A stretch of DNA of 64,000 nt from positions 1,054,001-1,118,000 of the forward strand of contig CP001769.1 of the NCBI GenBank assembly GCA_000024525.1, in the 5' to 3' direction. The position numbers and the translations under genes are program-made. How positions within the stretch are numbered: the stretch's first letter is position 1; the number at the start of each line of letters is the position of its first letter. Source of the DNA: Spirosoma linguale DSM 74 (lineage in GTDB: Bacteria > Bacteroidota > Bacteroidia > Cytophagales > Spirosomataceae). Below, piece by piece: positions 14,936 to 22,345 of the stretch. The notes under the pieces are model-generated. The model was not told the DNA's origin. It saw only the letters and a list, made by a program, of their open reading frames with translations, and did no database searches.

Positions 14936-17356
14936 TTAGCGTGCACGATTTTCTTCGTCTGAACTTCCTGATACCCGGCTCCTACCTGAAAATGTGGATC
15001 GCCCGAAGTTGTATGTAAACCGAACAGATGCCTGTTGTATGTTTCGCGTCTGGGTAGTTGATACGTTTACATCCTGAAAAATTCCATAAAATTTTTCCCG
15101 ATATAGATTAAAGGCATCGGCAAAGTTGGCCTGAATCGACCCAGCACCTTTCAGCACGTTCTTCTGCAAACTGAACGACACCGTACCGTAGGCAATAGAA
15201 CGGTAAAATTGGCTAGCGCTGGGGGCACTATAATCGTAAGCCCATTCGAGGGTGTAGCCGTGTGGCAGCGAGAATACATGCTGGCCATTTAAAATAAAAC
15301 TCCAGGCCCGGTTGTCGAAACTGCCTCCATCGAATACGGACGTAGTTCGGGTATAATAGGCAATGACACTATGCTGCGTCTTCCACCATTTCCTGATCGT
15401 CAGCGGAGCCGTCACGTCAAATGCCACTAATTGGCTTTTGTCCAGATTCGTGCGCGTGTAGCGAATTACCTTCGTTATGTCGTTCTGAATGGGCATCTGG
15501 GCAACTAGATTCCGGTCGACCCGGTAGGTGGCCGTTAGGGTGATTTCTTTTAGCGTATAGGCCAGTTCGGTCGAACTACGGGTGGCAGGTAGTAAAAACG
15601 GATTACCTTCTGAATACTCAAAAGGGCTGCTATAAAACTGAAAGGGGTTTAATTCGTAGAACGTAGGACGCCGGAGTTTGCGGGCGTAGGAGAAGGAAAG
15701 ACTATGCTCCTCGTCGAACTTGTGTTGAACCTGCAGGCTAGGCAGCCATCGGATAAAATTCCGTTTCACCACATTATCGAGCGTCAATGAATTGCCTTCG
15801 GCAACGGTATTCTCAACGCGCAAAGCCGCTTCAACGCTGGTTTTTCTAAGTTTCTTTTCGACCAGCGCATAAGCAGCGATGATGTGCTCATTGTACAAAA
15901 AATGATTGCTGCGACGAGGATCGCGCACTAACCCTCCTGCTACTGACAGCGTGTCGTAGATCAGTTCATTATCGCTTTTCGTCTGACTTAGTTTAGCTCC
16001 GAGGTCTATTTTCAGGGTCTTATCAACTACGTTCGTATAATCTGCCTTTAGAGATTGAATGCTAATGGTTGATGGAAACTGGCCTAGCAGCACGGAGGGG
16101 AACGAGATAGAGGCTATCAGGTCGCCGGTATAGTGGGTGCGTAGGGTCTGTGTTTTTGCAGTCTGATAGTGAGCATAATCGAGGTTAACAGAAAGCTGAT
16201 CACCCTTGGAATTGAGCGTACCCCGATAAGTTAGATCGACAGCCAGATTGGTAGGCAGCGTAGTCGTCCGTGTCTCGGTGGGCAGGTCTATTTGAGGGGG
16301 TGTGGCTGCGCCCGTTGGGTAAGTCGTTATTCGGGTCGTATTGTCGGTTAGGTCATTCTGGGAATTTGTCAGGCCACGCGCCATGATTCCGACCAGATGG
16401 TTCTTCGTAATCGAATAATCAATGGTAGCCTGGTAAGACAGCGGGCGGTTTTTCCAATGCGTGAAGGCATCGCTGCTGAACACGCTGCGTTCGGAAGTCG
16501 TTTGCACAATTCGCTGACCCACTTCGCGCAGGAAATCATTGCCTTCATAATATCCGGCACGTCCATAGTAAGTAAACTTCTTTGTTTTGTAAGTAGCACT
16601 TCCGCCAAGTTCGTAACCCCCGTAATTCCGGTTTACGGAAACGCCCATGTATGAACTGCCTTTGAGACCGAGCGTTTTGTCGCGTTTTAGCTTAATGTTG
16701 ATTACTGCCCGGGTTTCTCCATCATACTGGGCCGAGGCATTACTCATAATCTCTACCTGCTCAATATCTTCGGAGGGCAGGTTTTTCAACTCTTCGGCCG
16801 TAAGCGGTAGTTGTTTGCCATCAATATACACTATGGGTGTAACTGACCCCTTTATGGTAATACCTCCCTGTGGATCAATCCGTAAGCCGGGAGCCCGTTT
16901 GAGTACCTCAAAAGCCGAAGCCGCCGTTTTGAAGAAGGAGTTTGAGACGTTAAGCGTCAGTTTTCCCAAGCTGCGCTCAACGGCCGGTCGTTCGCCCCTG
17001 ACCACAACATCCTGCAACAGTTTGGCATCGTCAAGCAGCATAATTTCGCCTAGCTGGGTGGTCGAGTCAGTTAGTTGTATGGCCGGGTTATCATAACTGC
17101 TGAAACCAACCGACGAAATGTGAAGCCGATAGATACCAGGCCTGAGTCCTGTTAGGTCAAACCCACCCAAGGTGTCGGTAAGCATTCCTTTCGTTTGTGT
17201 TGAGTCGGTCGAGAGGGTTAACACCACACTCGCAAACTCAACGGGTTTGCCTTTACCGTCGTGTACAATGCCGTTTACTGTAGATTGAGCGTTAACCCCA
17301 TTTAACATGCCCAGCACTAACCAGAAACTTATCCAGATATGCGTTCCTACTTTCAT
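14936..17356 (-). CDS. TonB-dependent-receptor-like outer membrane beta-barrel protein
   Basis: 806 residues. A signal peptide ends near 'GMLNGVNAQ'. It is followed by a carboxypeptidase-regulatory-like domain (about 25-110; 'VNGIVHDGKGKPVEFASVVL'), a plug-like domain with 'LPSEDIEQVEIMSNASAQYD' (about 190-215), and a long barrel of the OMP_b-brl_3 type. The plug and barrel match the outer membrane beta-barrel family related to TonB receptors. It lies within the RiPP operon between the TPR-like protein and the hydroxylase. It could take up the product or a chelate of it, release it, or act in self-recognition. No TonB box is identified with certainty. Confidence 0.88.
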   Translation of the reverse strand: MKVGTHIWISFWLVLGMLNGVNAQSTVNGIVHDGKGKPVEFASVVLTLSTDSTQTKGMLTDTLGGFDLTGLRPGIYRLHISSVGFSSYDNPAIQLTDSTTQLGEIMLLDDAKLLQDVVVRGERPAVERSLGKLTLNVSNSFFKTAASAFEVLKRAPGLRIDPQGGITIKGSVTPIVYIDGKQLPLTAEELKNLPSEDIEQVEIMSNASAQYDGETRAVINIKLKRDKTLGLKGSSYMGVSVNRNYGGYELGGSATYKTKKFTYYGRAGYYEGNDFLREVGQRIVQTTSERSVFSSDAFTHWKNRPLSYQATIDYSITKNHLVGIMARGLTNSQNDLTDNTTRITTYPTGAATPPQIDLPTETRTTTLPTNLAVDLTYRGTLNSKGDQLSVNLDYAHYQTAKTQTLRTHYTGDLIASISFPSVLLGQFPSTISIQSLKADYTNVVDKTLKIDLGAKLSQTKSDNELIYDTLSVAGGLVRDPRRSNHFLYNEHIIAAYALVEKKLRKTSVEAALRVENTVAEGNSLTLDNVVKRNFIRWLPSLQVQHKFDEEHSLSFSYARKLRRPTFYELNPFQFYSSPFEYSEGNPFLLPATRSSTELAYTLKEITLTATYRVDRNLVAQMPIQNDITKVIRYTRTNLDKSQLVAFDVTAPLTIRKWWKTQHSVIAYYTRTTSVFDGGSFDNRAWSFILNGQHVFSLPHGYTLEWAYDYSAPSASQFYRSIAYGTVSFSLQKNVLKGAGSIQANFADAFNLYREKFYGIFQDVNVSTTQTRNIQQASVRFTYNFGRSTFSGRSRVSGSSDEENRAR

Positions 17357-17402
17357 AATAATTTCGGTTTAGTCCGTTGTGGAGATGGTTCTGAGAACGG
17401 GT

Positions 17403-18443
17403 TTATTGCGACCGAAGCAGTATATGGTTAATAAACAGCGAACAACCTTCCCGTTGCGACTGACCAAGCCGAAGCTGACTCATGAAATAATCGATGCTTT
17501 TCTGAAGTCCCGAAGACTTCAGAAAAGATGGATTGCAGGCGGTAGCAATTCGTAGAATCAGGGCCATTTTCAATTGGTCAAATGAGGGTGAGCTGGTGGT
17601 CAAGAACGTAACAAGACCCGACAAGTTGATTTGCCAGTAATTGCTGTTCCCCGGCTCGATCAACGCGAACCAGGCCAGCATCTGGGTTTCGTCTGGTGTC
17701 TGAGCATCCCAGGAGGTCATGTTGCCGAAAGCGAGCTGGCTTAAGGTGTCCAGCTCGGTCGGATGCATCAGAAATATGCCGACCGTCTCGCTGGTCAGTT
17801 GCCAGAGCATACTATAGCGGAGTTGACTGGGAATCAGATGGGACTGCTCATCCAACCATCCCTTGCCGTTACCAACAGATGGTACCTGATTATACACCAG
17901 GAATTTCAGAGCCATAGCAATCATCCGGCCCCCCTCGTTCAGCCGGCCTTGTTGAAATAGCAGCCGTGCCAGGTTGTGCAATTGTTGCACCCGGTGAAAG
18001 GCCAAAATGTAGATGTCCTCTGCCAGTAATTCGGCATCACTATCGATGGATTTGATCAGCAAATGCTCCGCTTCGTCATAATTTTCCTGCTTATAGCGCA
18101 GATAAGCTATTGCCGGCAAGGCCAACACATCTATCAACTGGTCGAGCATTGCTATTTTAACAAAGGGTCTTCGAGTTGTATTGGCTTCGGCAAAGACCTG
18201 CTCGGCACTATTAAGCTTGCCCTGCCGGGCATATTTAAGCCCACCATCGTATCGATCCCAGAGGTAATTGACTGTGCGCCAGTGTGTACCGGCTTTCTGT
18301 CGGCAAAGTAAAGTAAGGATATCCGTGAATGAATCAGAGCTGTTCTTTTCGGAACCCTGCCAGGAGTGCGGTCGATATGTCAGCAGGGAAGTGGTTAAAG
18401 CTGCCCAATCTGCACTTGAAAAAGGGGATTGATTAATGCTCAT
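17403..18443 (-). CDS. TPR-like helical protein of unknown function in the RiPP locus
   Basis: 346 residues, helical throughout, with no signal peptide. The central part has tetratricopeptide-like units: 'YDGGLKYARQGKLNSAEQVF', 'AIAYLRYKQENYDEAEHLLI' and 'LHNLARLLFQQGRLNEGGRM'. I do not recognise a family. It starts 8 bp after the stop of the radical SAM gene, so it is translationally linked to peptide maturation. A scaffold or chaperone for the maturases is the simplest reading. It shows no zinc ligands of a LanC cyclase, so it does not fill that gap. Confidence 0.7.
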   Translation of the reverse strand: MSINQSPFSSADWAALTTSLLTYRPHSWQGSEKNSSDSFTDILTLLCRQKAGTHWRTVNYLWDRYDGGLKYARQGKLNSAEQVFAEANTTRRPFVKIAMLDQLIDVLALPAIAYLRYKQENYDEAEHLLIKSIDSDAELLAEDIYILAFHRVQQLHNLARLLFQQGRLNEGGRMIAMALKFLVYNQVPSVGNGKGWLDEQSHLIPSQLRYSMLWQLTSETVGIFLMHPTELDTLSQLAFGNMTSWDAQTPDETQMLAWFALIEPGNSNYWQINLSGLVTFLTTSSPSFDQLKMALILRIATACNPSFLKSSGLQKSIDYFMSQLRLGQSQREGCSLFINHILLRSQ

Positions 18444-18451
18444 GGCAAGGC

Positions 18452-19816
18452 TTATGATTTGGCCGACAGGGCAATAAACTCCTCTTTACCATTCTTCCGC
18501 CTTGCGTAATGCATGAGCAGTTTATCCTTGATATTGAACTTGTTGGTTGGGCAGGCGGCTATGTTCTCACGCCACGATTTAGGACAACCTCCTCCGCAAA
18601 CGGGTAGCATAGGGCAGCTTGAACATGAGTATTTACCTGCCAGGATTTCGTCGTTGAAGCTTAATAACTCCCGGTGCGACGACAGCGACTCCAACCCGTT
18701 ATTGACGTTACCAATTAAGTATTGGGTATTTTCATAAGCCTCCACATAGGGCACCTCAGTGCAGTCGAATACATTGCCAAATGCATCGAACACTTCGGAA
18801 TCTGGCGTGACTGATAGGCAGACCTCCGGATTTAATTTAGGTACGAGTCCCGGCGAAAAACCCTGTTTAAACTGCTCGATGAGCCAATCAATCTCTTGAT
18901 CGGCAAAGGTTTGCTTTTCGAGCGAGAGTTTATGAGCATCGTTGCCCCAGGAGTGGATCGGAGCCACGTAGAAATAAGAAATTTTGTTCTGTAGATTGTA
19001 GTCAGCTAATAACCGGATCAGGGGCACCACACTTTCGTTATTGCGCTCATCTACATTACAGCGAATTGAAATGGAACAGCCCAGGTCCTTAAAGTCAGGA
19101 CGATTATAAATTTTGACGAGGTTCTGAAAAATCAGATTGAATGTTGACAATCCCTCCTTGGTGTGCCGACGAGCATCGTGGTACTCGGCTGTACCGTCGA
19201 GAGTAACCTCCATAGTCTTGATGCCGTACTTTCGGACAAGTTCCAGAAAAACCGGTTCCTTCAGACTCAGCCCATTCGTAACCAGCTTGGCACTGTACGT
19301 ACAGCCGTGCCGGGTGGCCATATCCTGAATTTTTGGGGTCAATTCACGAATTTGCGCGTACGCCATAAGTGGCTCCCCGCCAAACCAGGCAATCTCAACG
19401 TGGTTATAGGGCTTGAGGGTGAACTTACTCTCGATACGTTCCAGAATCCGCTCGGCTGCGTTGCCACCAATATAGTCCTTGGTGTGCCGTTGACCGCAGT
19501 AGCCACACCCAAGCTGACACATAGCCGTTGGCTGAATGACGTGATAGAGTGTTCGGCTATCGGCTACCGCAGCCTTATTCCGGTCAATAATCAACTGGAG
19601 TTCATATTCTGAAGCAGGCACAATGGCTTCTATTTGACGTAACTTGTCAAAATCATTGTCGTGCATCTCATCCCAGGACTCGCGCTCAAGTTTTTGGTAG
19701 AGTGCTTCGTTGATGACTAGTACGCGGGCGGTACGTGTGGCCAGCAGTACTCGTTTGGGAATGAGGCCTGCTATTGTATCCGTTGCAACGATGTAATGGG
19801 AGCGTTTGAAGTTCAT
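18452..19816 (-). CDS. Radical SAM/SPASM peptide maturase
   Basis: 454 residues. The N-terminal beta-rich segment (1-90) resembles the wing found before many SPASM peptide maturases. The [4Fe-4S] SAM-binding motif is Cys100, Cys104 and Cys107 in 'MCQLGCGYCGQRH'. 'WFGGEPLM' and 'LVTNGLSL' are further radical SAM elements. The C-terminal SPASM domain has 'SCSSCPMLPVCGGGCPKSW' and further cysteines for auxiliary clusters. It lies 96 bp after the 57-residue precursor. The chemistry (C-C, C-S or C-O crosslink, or epimerisation) cannot be read from the sequence. The Cys-rich peptides next door are the natural candidates as substrate. Confidence 0.93.
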   Translation of the reverse strand: MNFKRSHYIVATDTIAGLIPKRVLLATRTARVLVINEALYQKLERESWDEMHDNDFDKLRQIEAIVPASEYELQLIIDRNKAAVADSRTLYHVIQPTAMCQLGCGYCGQRHTKDYIGGNAAERILERIESKFTLKPYNHVEIAWFGGEPLMAYAQIRELTPKIQDMATRHGCTYSAKLVTNGLSLKEPVFLELVRKYGIKTMEVTLDGTAEYHDARRHTKEGLSTFNLIFQNLVKIYNRPDFKDLGCSISIRCNVDERNNESVVPLIRLLADYNLQNKISYFYVAPIHSWGNDAHKLSLEKQTFADQEIDWLIEQFKQGFSPGLVPKLNPEVCLSVTPDSEVFDAFGNVFDCTEVPYVEAYENTQYLIGNVNNGLESLSSHRELLSFNDEILAGKYSCSSCPMLPVCGGGCPKSWRENIAACPTNKFNIKDKLLMHYARRKNGKEEFIALSAKS

Positions 19817-19912
19817 GGCACGTCAGAATTATAAGAATAATGGGGGCAATTAAATCCCACTTGGTAAGCCAATAGACTATTTATTGATAAATGCTAGCCC
19901 GTCCGTTTCGGC

Positions 19913-20086
19913 TTACCTTGGTACACCGCAGCCATGATTACCCACTACTGGACAAACATAGTCGATGACGGTTCCGCCCTCCATTTCTATGGCTTCTTCA
20001 GGAGTGATTTCGGTAATCCCTTCCTGCTCATTCTCTTCCGGTATGTTCAACTGATTGATGAGATCAGTTAGCAATTTCTGATTCAT
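19913..20086 (-). CDS. GG-leader precursor peptide, 57 residues
   Basis: A small gene of 58 codons that is easily missed. The leader 'MNQKLLTDLINQLNIPEENE...ITPEEAIEMEGG' ends in the double glycine recognised by C39 exporters. The predicted core is TVIDYVCPVVGNHGCGVPR (19 residues) with Cys45 and Cys53. The leader shares the pattern LLxxLINQL / (I/L)TPEEAxExxGG with the peptide encoded at 20202-20390, and the first core Cys sits at the same residue number (45). The two are therefore paralogous substrates with diverged cores. It is followed by a radical SAM/SPASM gene. The single core Thr gives little scope for LanB-type rings. Confidence 0.82.
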   Translation of the reverse strand: MNQKLLTDLINQLNIPEENEQEGITEITPEEAIEMEGGTVIDYVCPVVGNHGCGVPR

Positions 20087-20155
20087 AGTAGGCTTGATTA
20101 AATACTTGAACAGATTCTATGGTTTACAGGTCTTCCTCTAAAGTGTCTACCAGGA

Positions 20156-20188
20156 CCACTTGTACACGTTCAGGGAATGCACAAGTGG
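20156..20188. promoter_or_regulatory. Hairpin between two precursor genes
   Basis: The 8-base arms CCACTTGT and ACAAGTGG are exact complements, separated by 17 bases, in the 115-bp spacer between the two related precursor genes. No T-tract follows on either strand, so it is not a classic terminator. An intercistronic mRNA-stability or partial-termination element would fit the need for excess upstream precursor, but this is inference. Confidence 0.4.
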
Positions 20189-20201
20189 CCCTTGATATTA
20201 C

Positions 20202-20390
20202 TTACTTGGGGGTACCACCGCAGCCTGAGTTAGGTCCACAGCCTGTATTCTTGGGACAACCAATGTTGACGTCTGTTCCACCAGCCAGTTCTTCGGCTTC
20301 TTCAGGGGTCAGTTCGCTGAAGCCTTCGCCTGTCTCGTTGACACCATCTTTAAGTTGATTAAGGATGTTTGATAGTGATTTGCTTGCCAT
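20202..20390 (-). CDS. GG-leader precursor peptide with three Gly-Cys hexapeptide repeats
   Basis: 62 residues. The leader 'MASKSLSNILNQLKDGVNET..ELTPEEAEELAGG' ends in GG at residues 37-38. The 24-residue core begins TDVNI and consists of three hexads, GCPKNT, GCGPNS and GCGGTP, then Lys. Cys45, Cys51 and Cys57 are spaced exactly six apart. Each Cys follows Gly, and each hexad ends in Thr, Ser or Pro. Regular Cys/Thr/Ser spacing suits thioether or radical crosslinking. The gene lies 138 bp after the FxsB-like maturase gene and before the 57-residue paralogue. It is a strong candidate as the main product precursor of the locus. Confidence 0.88.
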   Translation of the reverse strand: MASKSLSNILNQLKDGVNETGEGFSELTPEEAEELAGGTDVNIGCPKNTGCGPNSGCGGTPK

Positions 20391-20528
20391 GATTATTGAA
20401 AAGTTTGCTTGTTTAGTACTACAGAGGTAAGCACTTGTGGCGCCTTCGTACCGCTCCGCGTCGCTTTGACAATGGGAAACTGCACCTTCATTTCGTGGGC
20501 TGAAATTTTTTTAGACTGATTCGGTCTT

Positions 20529-21773
20529 TTACTCGACCAAACCGACTTTTCTCTGGTTCCCCCTTTCATTCAGCATGGTCAGCACCTGCTCATACGACAA
20601 GGGCCGAACGCCTGTCTCGGCCAGCAATGACGGAGGTAAAACGGCCAGTATCTGGTTCTGAATGTGGGTAATTAGCTTTAACAGATCACGACAGTAGACT
20701 GAAGGATTATCGAAGCCGTTAGCCGGATGATACCGGTGTAAAAGGACTCCCCCGCCACACACCCTGCGAATGGGACAGCACTGGCAGGCGGTTGGTAAGG
20801 TTTGGTGGCTATTAGCACACTGGGCAATCAAGGGGGCTGCCAATGACGATACAAGCGAGTGGGTACGTAGGTGCATACCTTCTTTAGTTATGCCTGACTT
20901 ACATACTTTGAGTGAATCCTCCGCTTCTATACTTCCGTCCGTTTCGATGACTAAAAAGAGGGCGTGGGTCTGACCAATTGCTTCCGTTGTTTCGGCGAAG
21001 CCTAGAATCAGGTTGATGATCTGCTGAAAAAAGCGAATGCGAACGCGGGTTGTATACGGCAGTAGGAACCACGCATCGAAGAGCCGGATGAGCCAGTCGC
21101 CGTAGGGTGTACGCATTTCGTCTGGGCGACAATGAGGTGGTAGTTTGTGGTGAGTTCCGTCAGGCAGCAACAGATTCAGCGTCTTCACATCGATTCTGGC
21201 GAAGTGCTCAAGAAAGGCTTCCGGCTGCGTGGTTGGGTCAATCACCACCAGCACACCCGGGTGGTAGCGTAACGCAAGATGCGTCTGCGCCCGGCGAAGA
21301 CCCGCTACGGCTGCCGCGTAGGAGCCACGCCCCCGATGGTCGACCCGGAAAGCGTCATGAACAGCGGCCGGTCCGTCGATGCTGATGCCAATCCGAACAC
21401 CTAATTCTCCCAAAGCCCGGCACCAGTCGTCAGTAAGAAGCACGCCATTGGTCTGTAGGGTATACTCAACACGGGTGTGCGCCGGAAGCACCCGTTCAAC
21501 CTGGCTGACAAACTGGTGGTAAAATGAAACGGGGGCTAGCAATGGCTCGCCCCCGTGAAAAACAAATCGAAAAGCCCGAATACGGTATTGCCGACAGTAG
21601 TCATTCACCCGGCTAATGAGTAGCTCAACCGTTGCGTTGGTCATCAGGAAGGGCTGGTCCCGGTATGTTGTATCCCCCTGATTATATACGTAACAATAGG
21701 AGCAATTAAGGTTGCAACGACTGGCTACTTTCAGCACCAGCCCCCGGATGCGCGGCTGGCGAATCTTTTTCAT
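20529..21773 (-). CDS. FxsB-like radical SAM/SPASM peptide maturase
   Basis: 414 residues. The radical SAM Cys triad is Cys20, Cys24 and Cys27 in 'ASRCNLNCSYCYVYNQGD'. 'FRFVFHGGEPLLAPVSFY', 'TLQTNGVLL' and 'GISIDGPAAVHDAFR' are strongly of the FxsB/GrrM/XyeB type. The SPASM end 'CPIRRVCGGGVLLHRYHP' and 'NGFDNPSVYCRDL' is the FxsB hallmark. Enzymes of this group form three-residue cyclophanes between an aromatic side chain and the beta-carbon two residues further. The gene lies 21 bp after a 61-residue GG peptide with a single core Trp in 'GWLKNG', so a W-L-K cyclophane is a plausible product. The family call is firm; the substrate pairing is inferred. Confidence 0.9.
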   Translation of the reverse strand: MKKIRQPRIRGLVLKVASRCNLNCSYCYVYNQGDTTYRDQPFLMTNATVELLISRVNDYCRQYRIRAFRFVFHGGEPLLAPVSFYHQFVSQVERVLPAHTRVEYTLQTNGVLLTDDWCRALGELGVRIGISIDGPAAVHDAFRVDHRGRGSYAAAVAGLRRAQTHLALRYHPGVLVVIDPTTQPEAFLEHFARIDVKTLNLLLPDGTHHKLPPHCRPDEMRTPYGDWLIRLFDAWFLLPYTTRVRIRFFQQIINLILGFAETTEAIGQTHALFLVIETDGSIEAEDSLKVCKSGITKEGMHLRTHSLVSSLAAPLIAQCANSHQTLPTACQCCPIRRVCGGGVLLHRYHPANGFDNPSVYCRDLLKLITHIQNQILAVLPPSLLAETGVRPLSYEQVLTMLNERGNQRKVGLVE

Positions 21774-21794
21774 ACCACGTAGATAAAGAGTGTA

Positions 21795-21980
21795 TCAAGG
21801 CTTAGGAATGTCTGAGATTCCGTTTTTTAACCAGCCAACATCTGGCTGGCCTGGCGTAGTCGGTGTACCTCCTGTTACCTGACTGGCATCAATTGGACCA
21901 TCTGATTGGCTGAGGTGTTCAATAACTTTCCGGCGAGTTTTCTTTCGCTTAGGAAAGGAGAATAAGTTTTTCCAGTTCAT
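21795..21980 (-). CDS. GG-leader precursor peptide with a WLK motif
   Basis: 61 residues. The basic leader 'MNWKNLFSFPKRKKTRRKVI' continues to 'DASQVTGG' (GG at 37-38). The 23-residue core is Pro/Gly/Thr-rich, starts TPTTPGQPDVG, and contains Trp50-Leu51-Lys52-Asn53 and a tail ending DIPKP. There is no Cys. It lies directly before the FxsB-like radical SAM gene (21 bp), the usual arrangement of a cyclophane-forming enzyme and its substrate. The leader is unlike those of the two Cys-containing peptides, which suggests a separate recognition system within the same operon. The gene is short, so the call rests on position, the GG motif and composition. Confidence 0.72.
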   Translation of the reverse strand: MNWKNLFSFPKRKKTRRKVIEHLSQSDGPIDASQVTGGTPTTPGQPDVGWLKNGISDIPKP

Positions 21981-22022
21981 AAATCAAATGGTTAACACAG
22001 TAATTGATTACGAATCAAATAA

Positions 22023-22226
22023 TTATTGCTTGAGAAGGACGGATGGACTTGAAAACTTCCGTTGATTCTCCACAGTATGTTCGTAGACAGGGGAGTAATC
22101 TTTGTCTCCTCCCCGCACTTCGAGCGCGAGTTGATCGGAAATCAGTTCCACATCTTCCTTCAACAACCGTTTGGTGGTTGGATTGCGAGTCACTTTTTGT
22201 AGAAAACTCTCCCACTTTAGCGCCAT
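22023..22226 (-). CDS. GG-leader precursor peptide with an FSS motif
   Basis: 67 residues. The leader 'MALKWESFLQKVTRNPTTKR' runs on to 'ISDQLALEVRGG' (GG at 39-40). The 27-residue core begins DKDYSPVYEHTVENQ and ends in RKFSSPSVLLKQ. It has no Cys but holds several Ser/Thr and two Tyr. Phe58-Ser59-Ser60 fits the F-x-S pattern for which FxsB-type maturases are named. It is the first small gene after the LanB dehydratase (119 bp) and 42 bp before the WLK peptide. It could be dehydrated by LanB, crosslinked by the radical SAM enzyme, or both. The leader ending LALEVRGG is typical of bacteriocin-type peptides. Confidence 0.72.
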   Translation of the reverse strand: MALKWESFLQKVTRNPTTKRLLKEDVELISDQLALEVRGGDKDYSPVYEHTVENQRKFSSPSVLLKQ

Positions 22227-22345
22227 GATTTGTTGGTGTTAATTTTTCGTAGTCAAGTTTACCGGAACCGTAGAAGGTGACCAAAATAATTAGACTAACA
22301 ATAGCAGTGGCTCGACTAATCTGGCAATAGACTCGATTCATCAGG

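Noticed and set aside
17403..18443. Candidate LanC cyclase
   Set aside because: No LanC zinc ligands or GG-rich repeats; the pattern is TPR-like.
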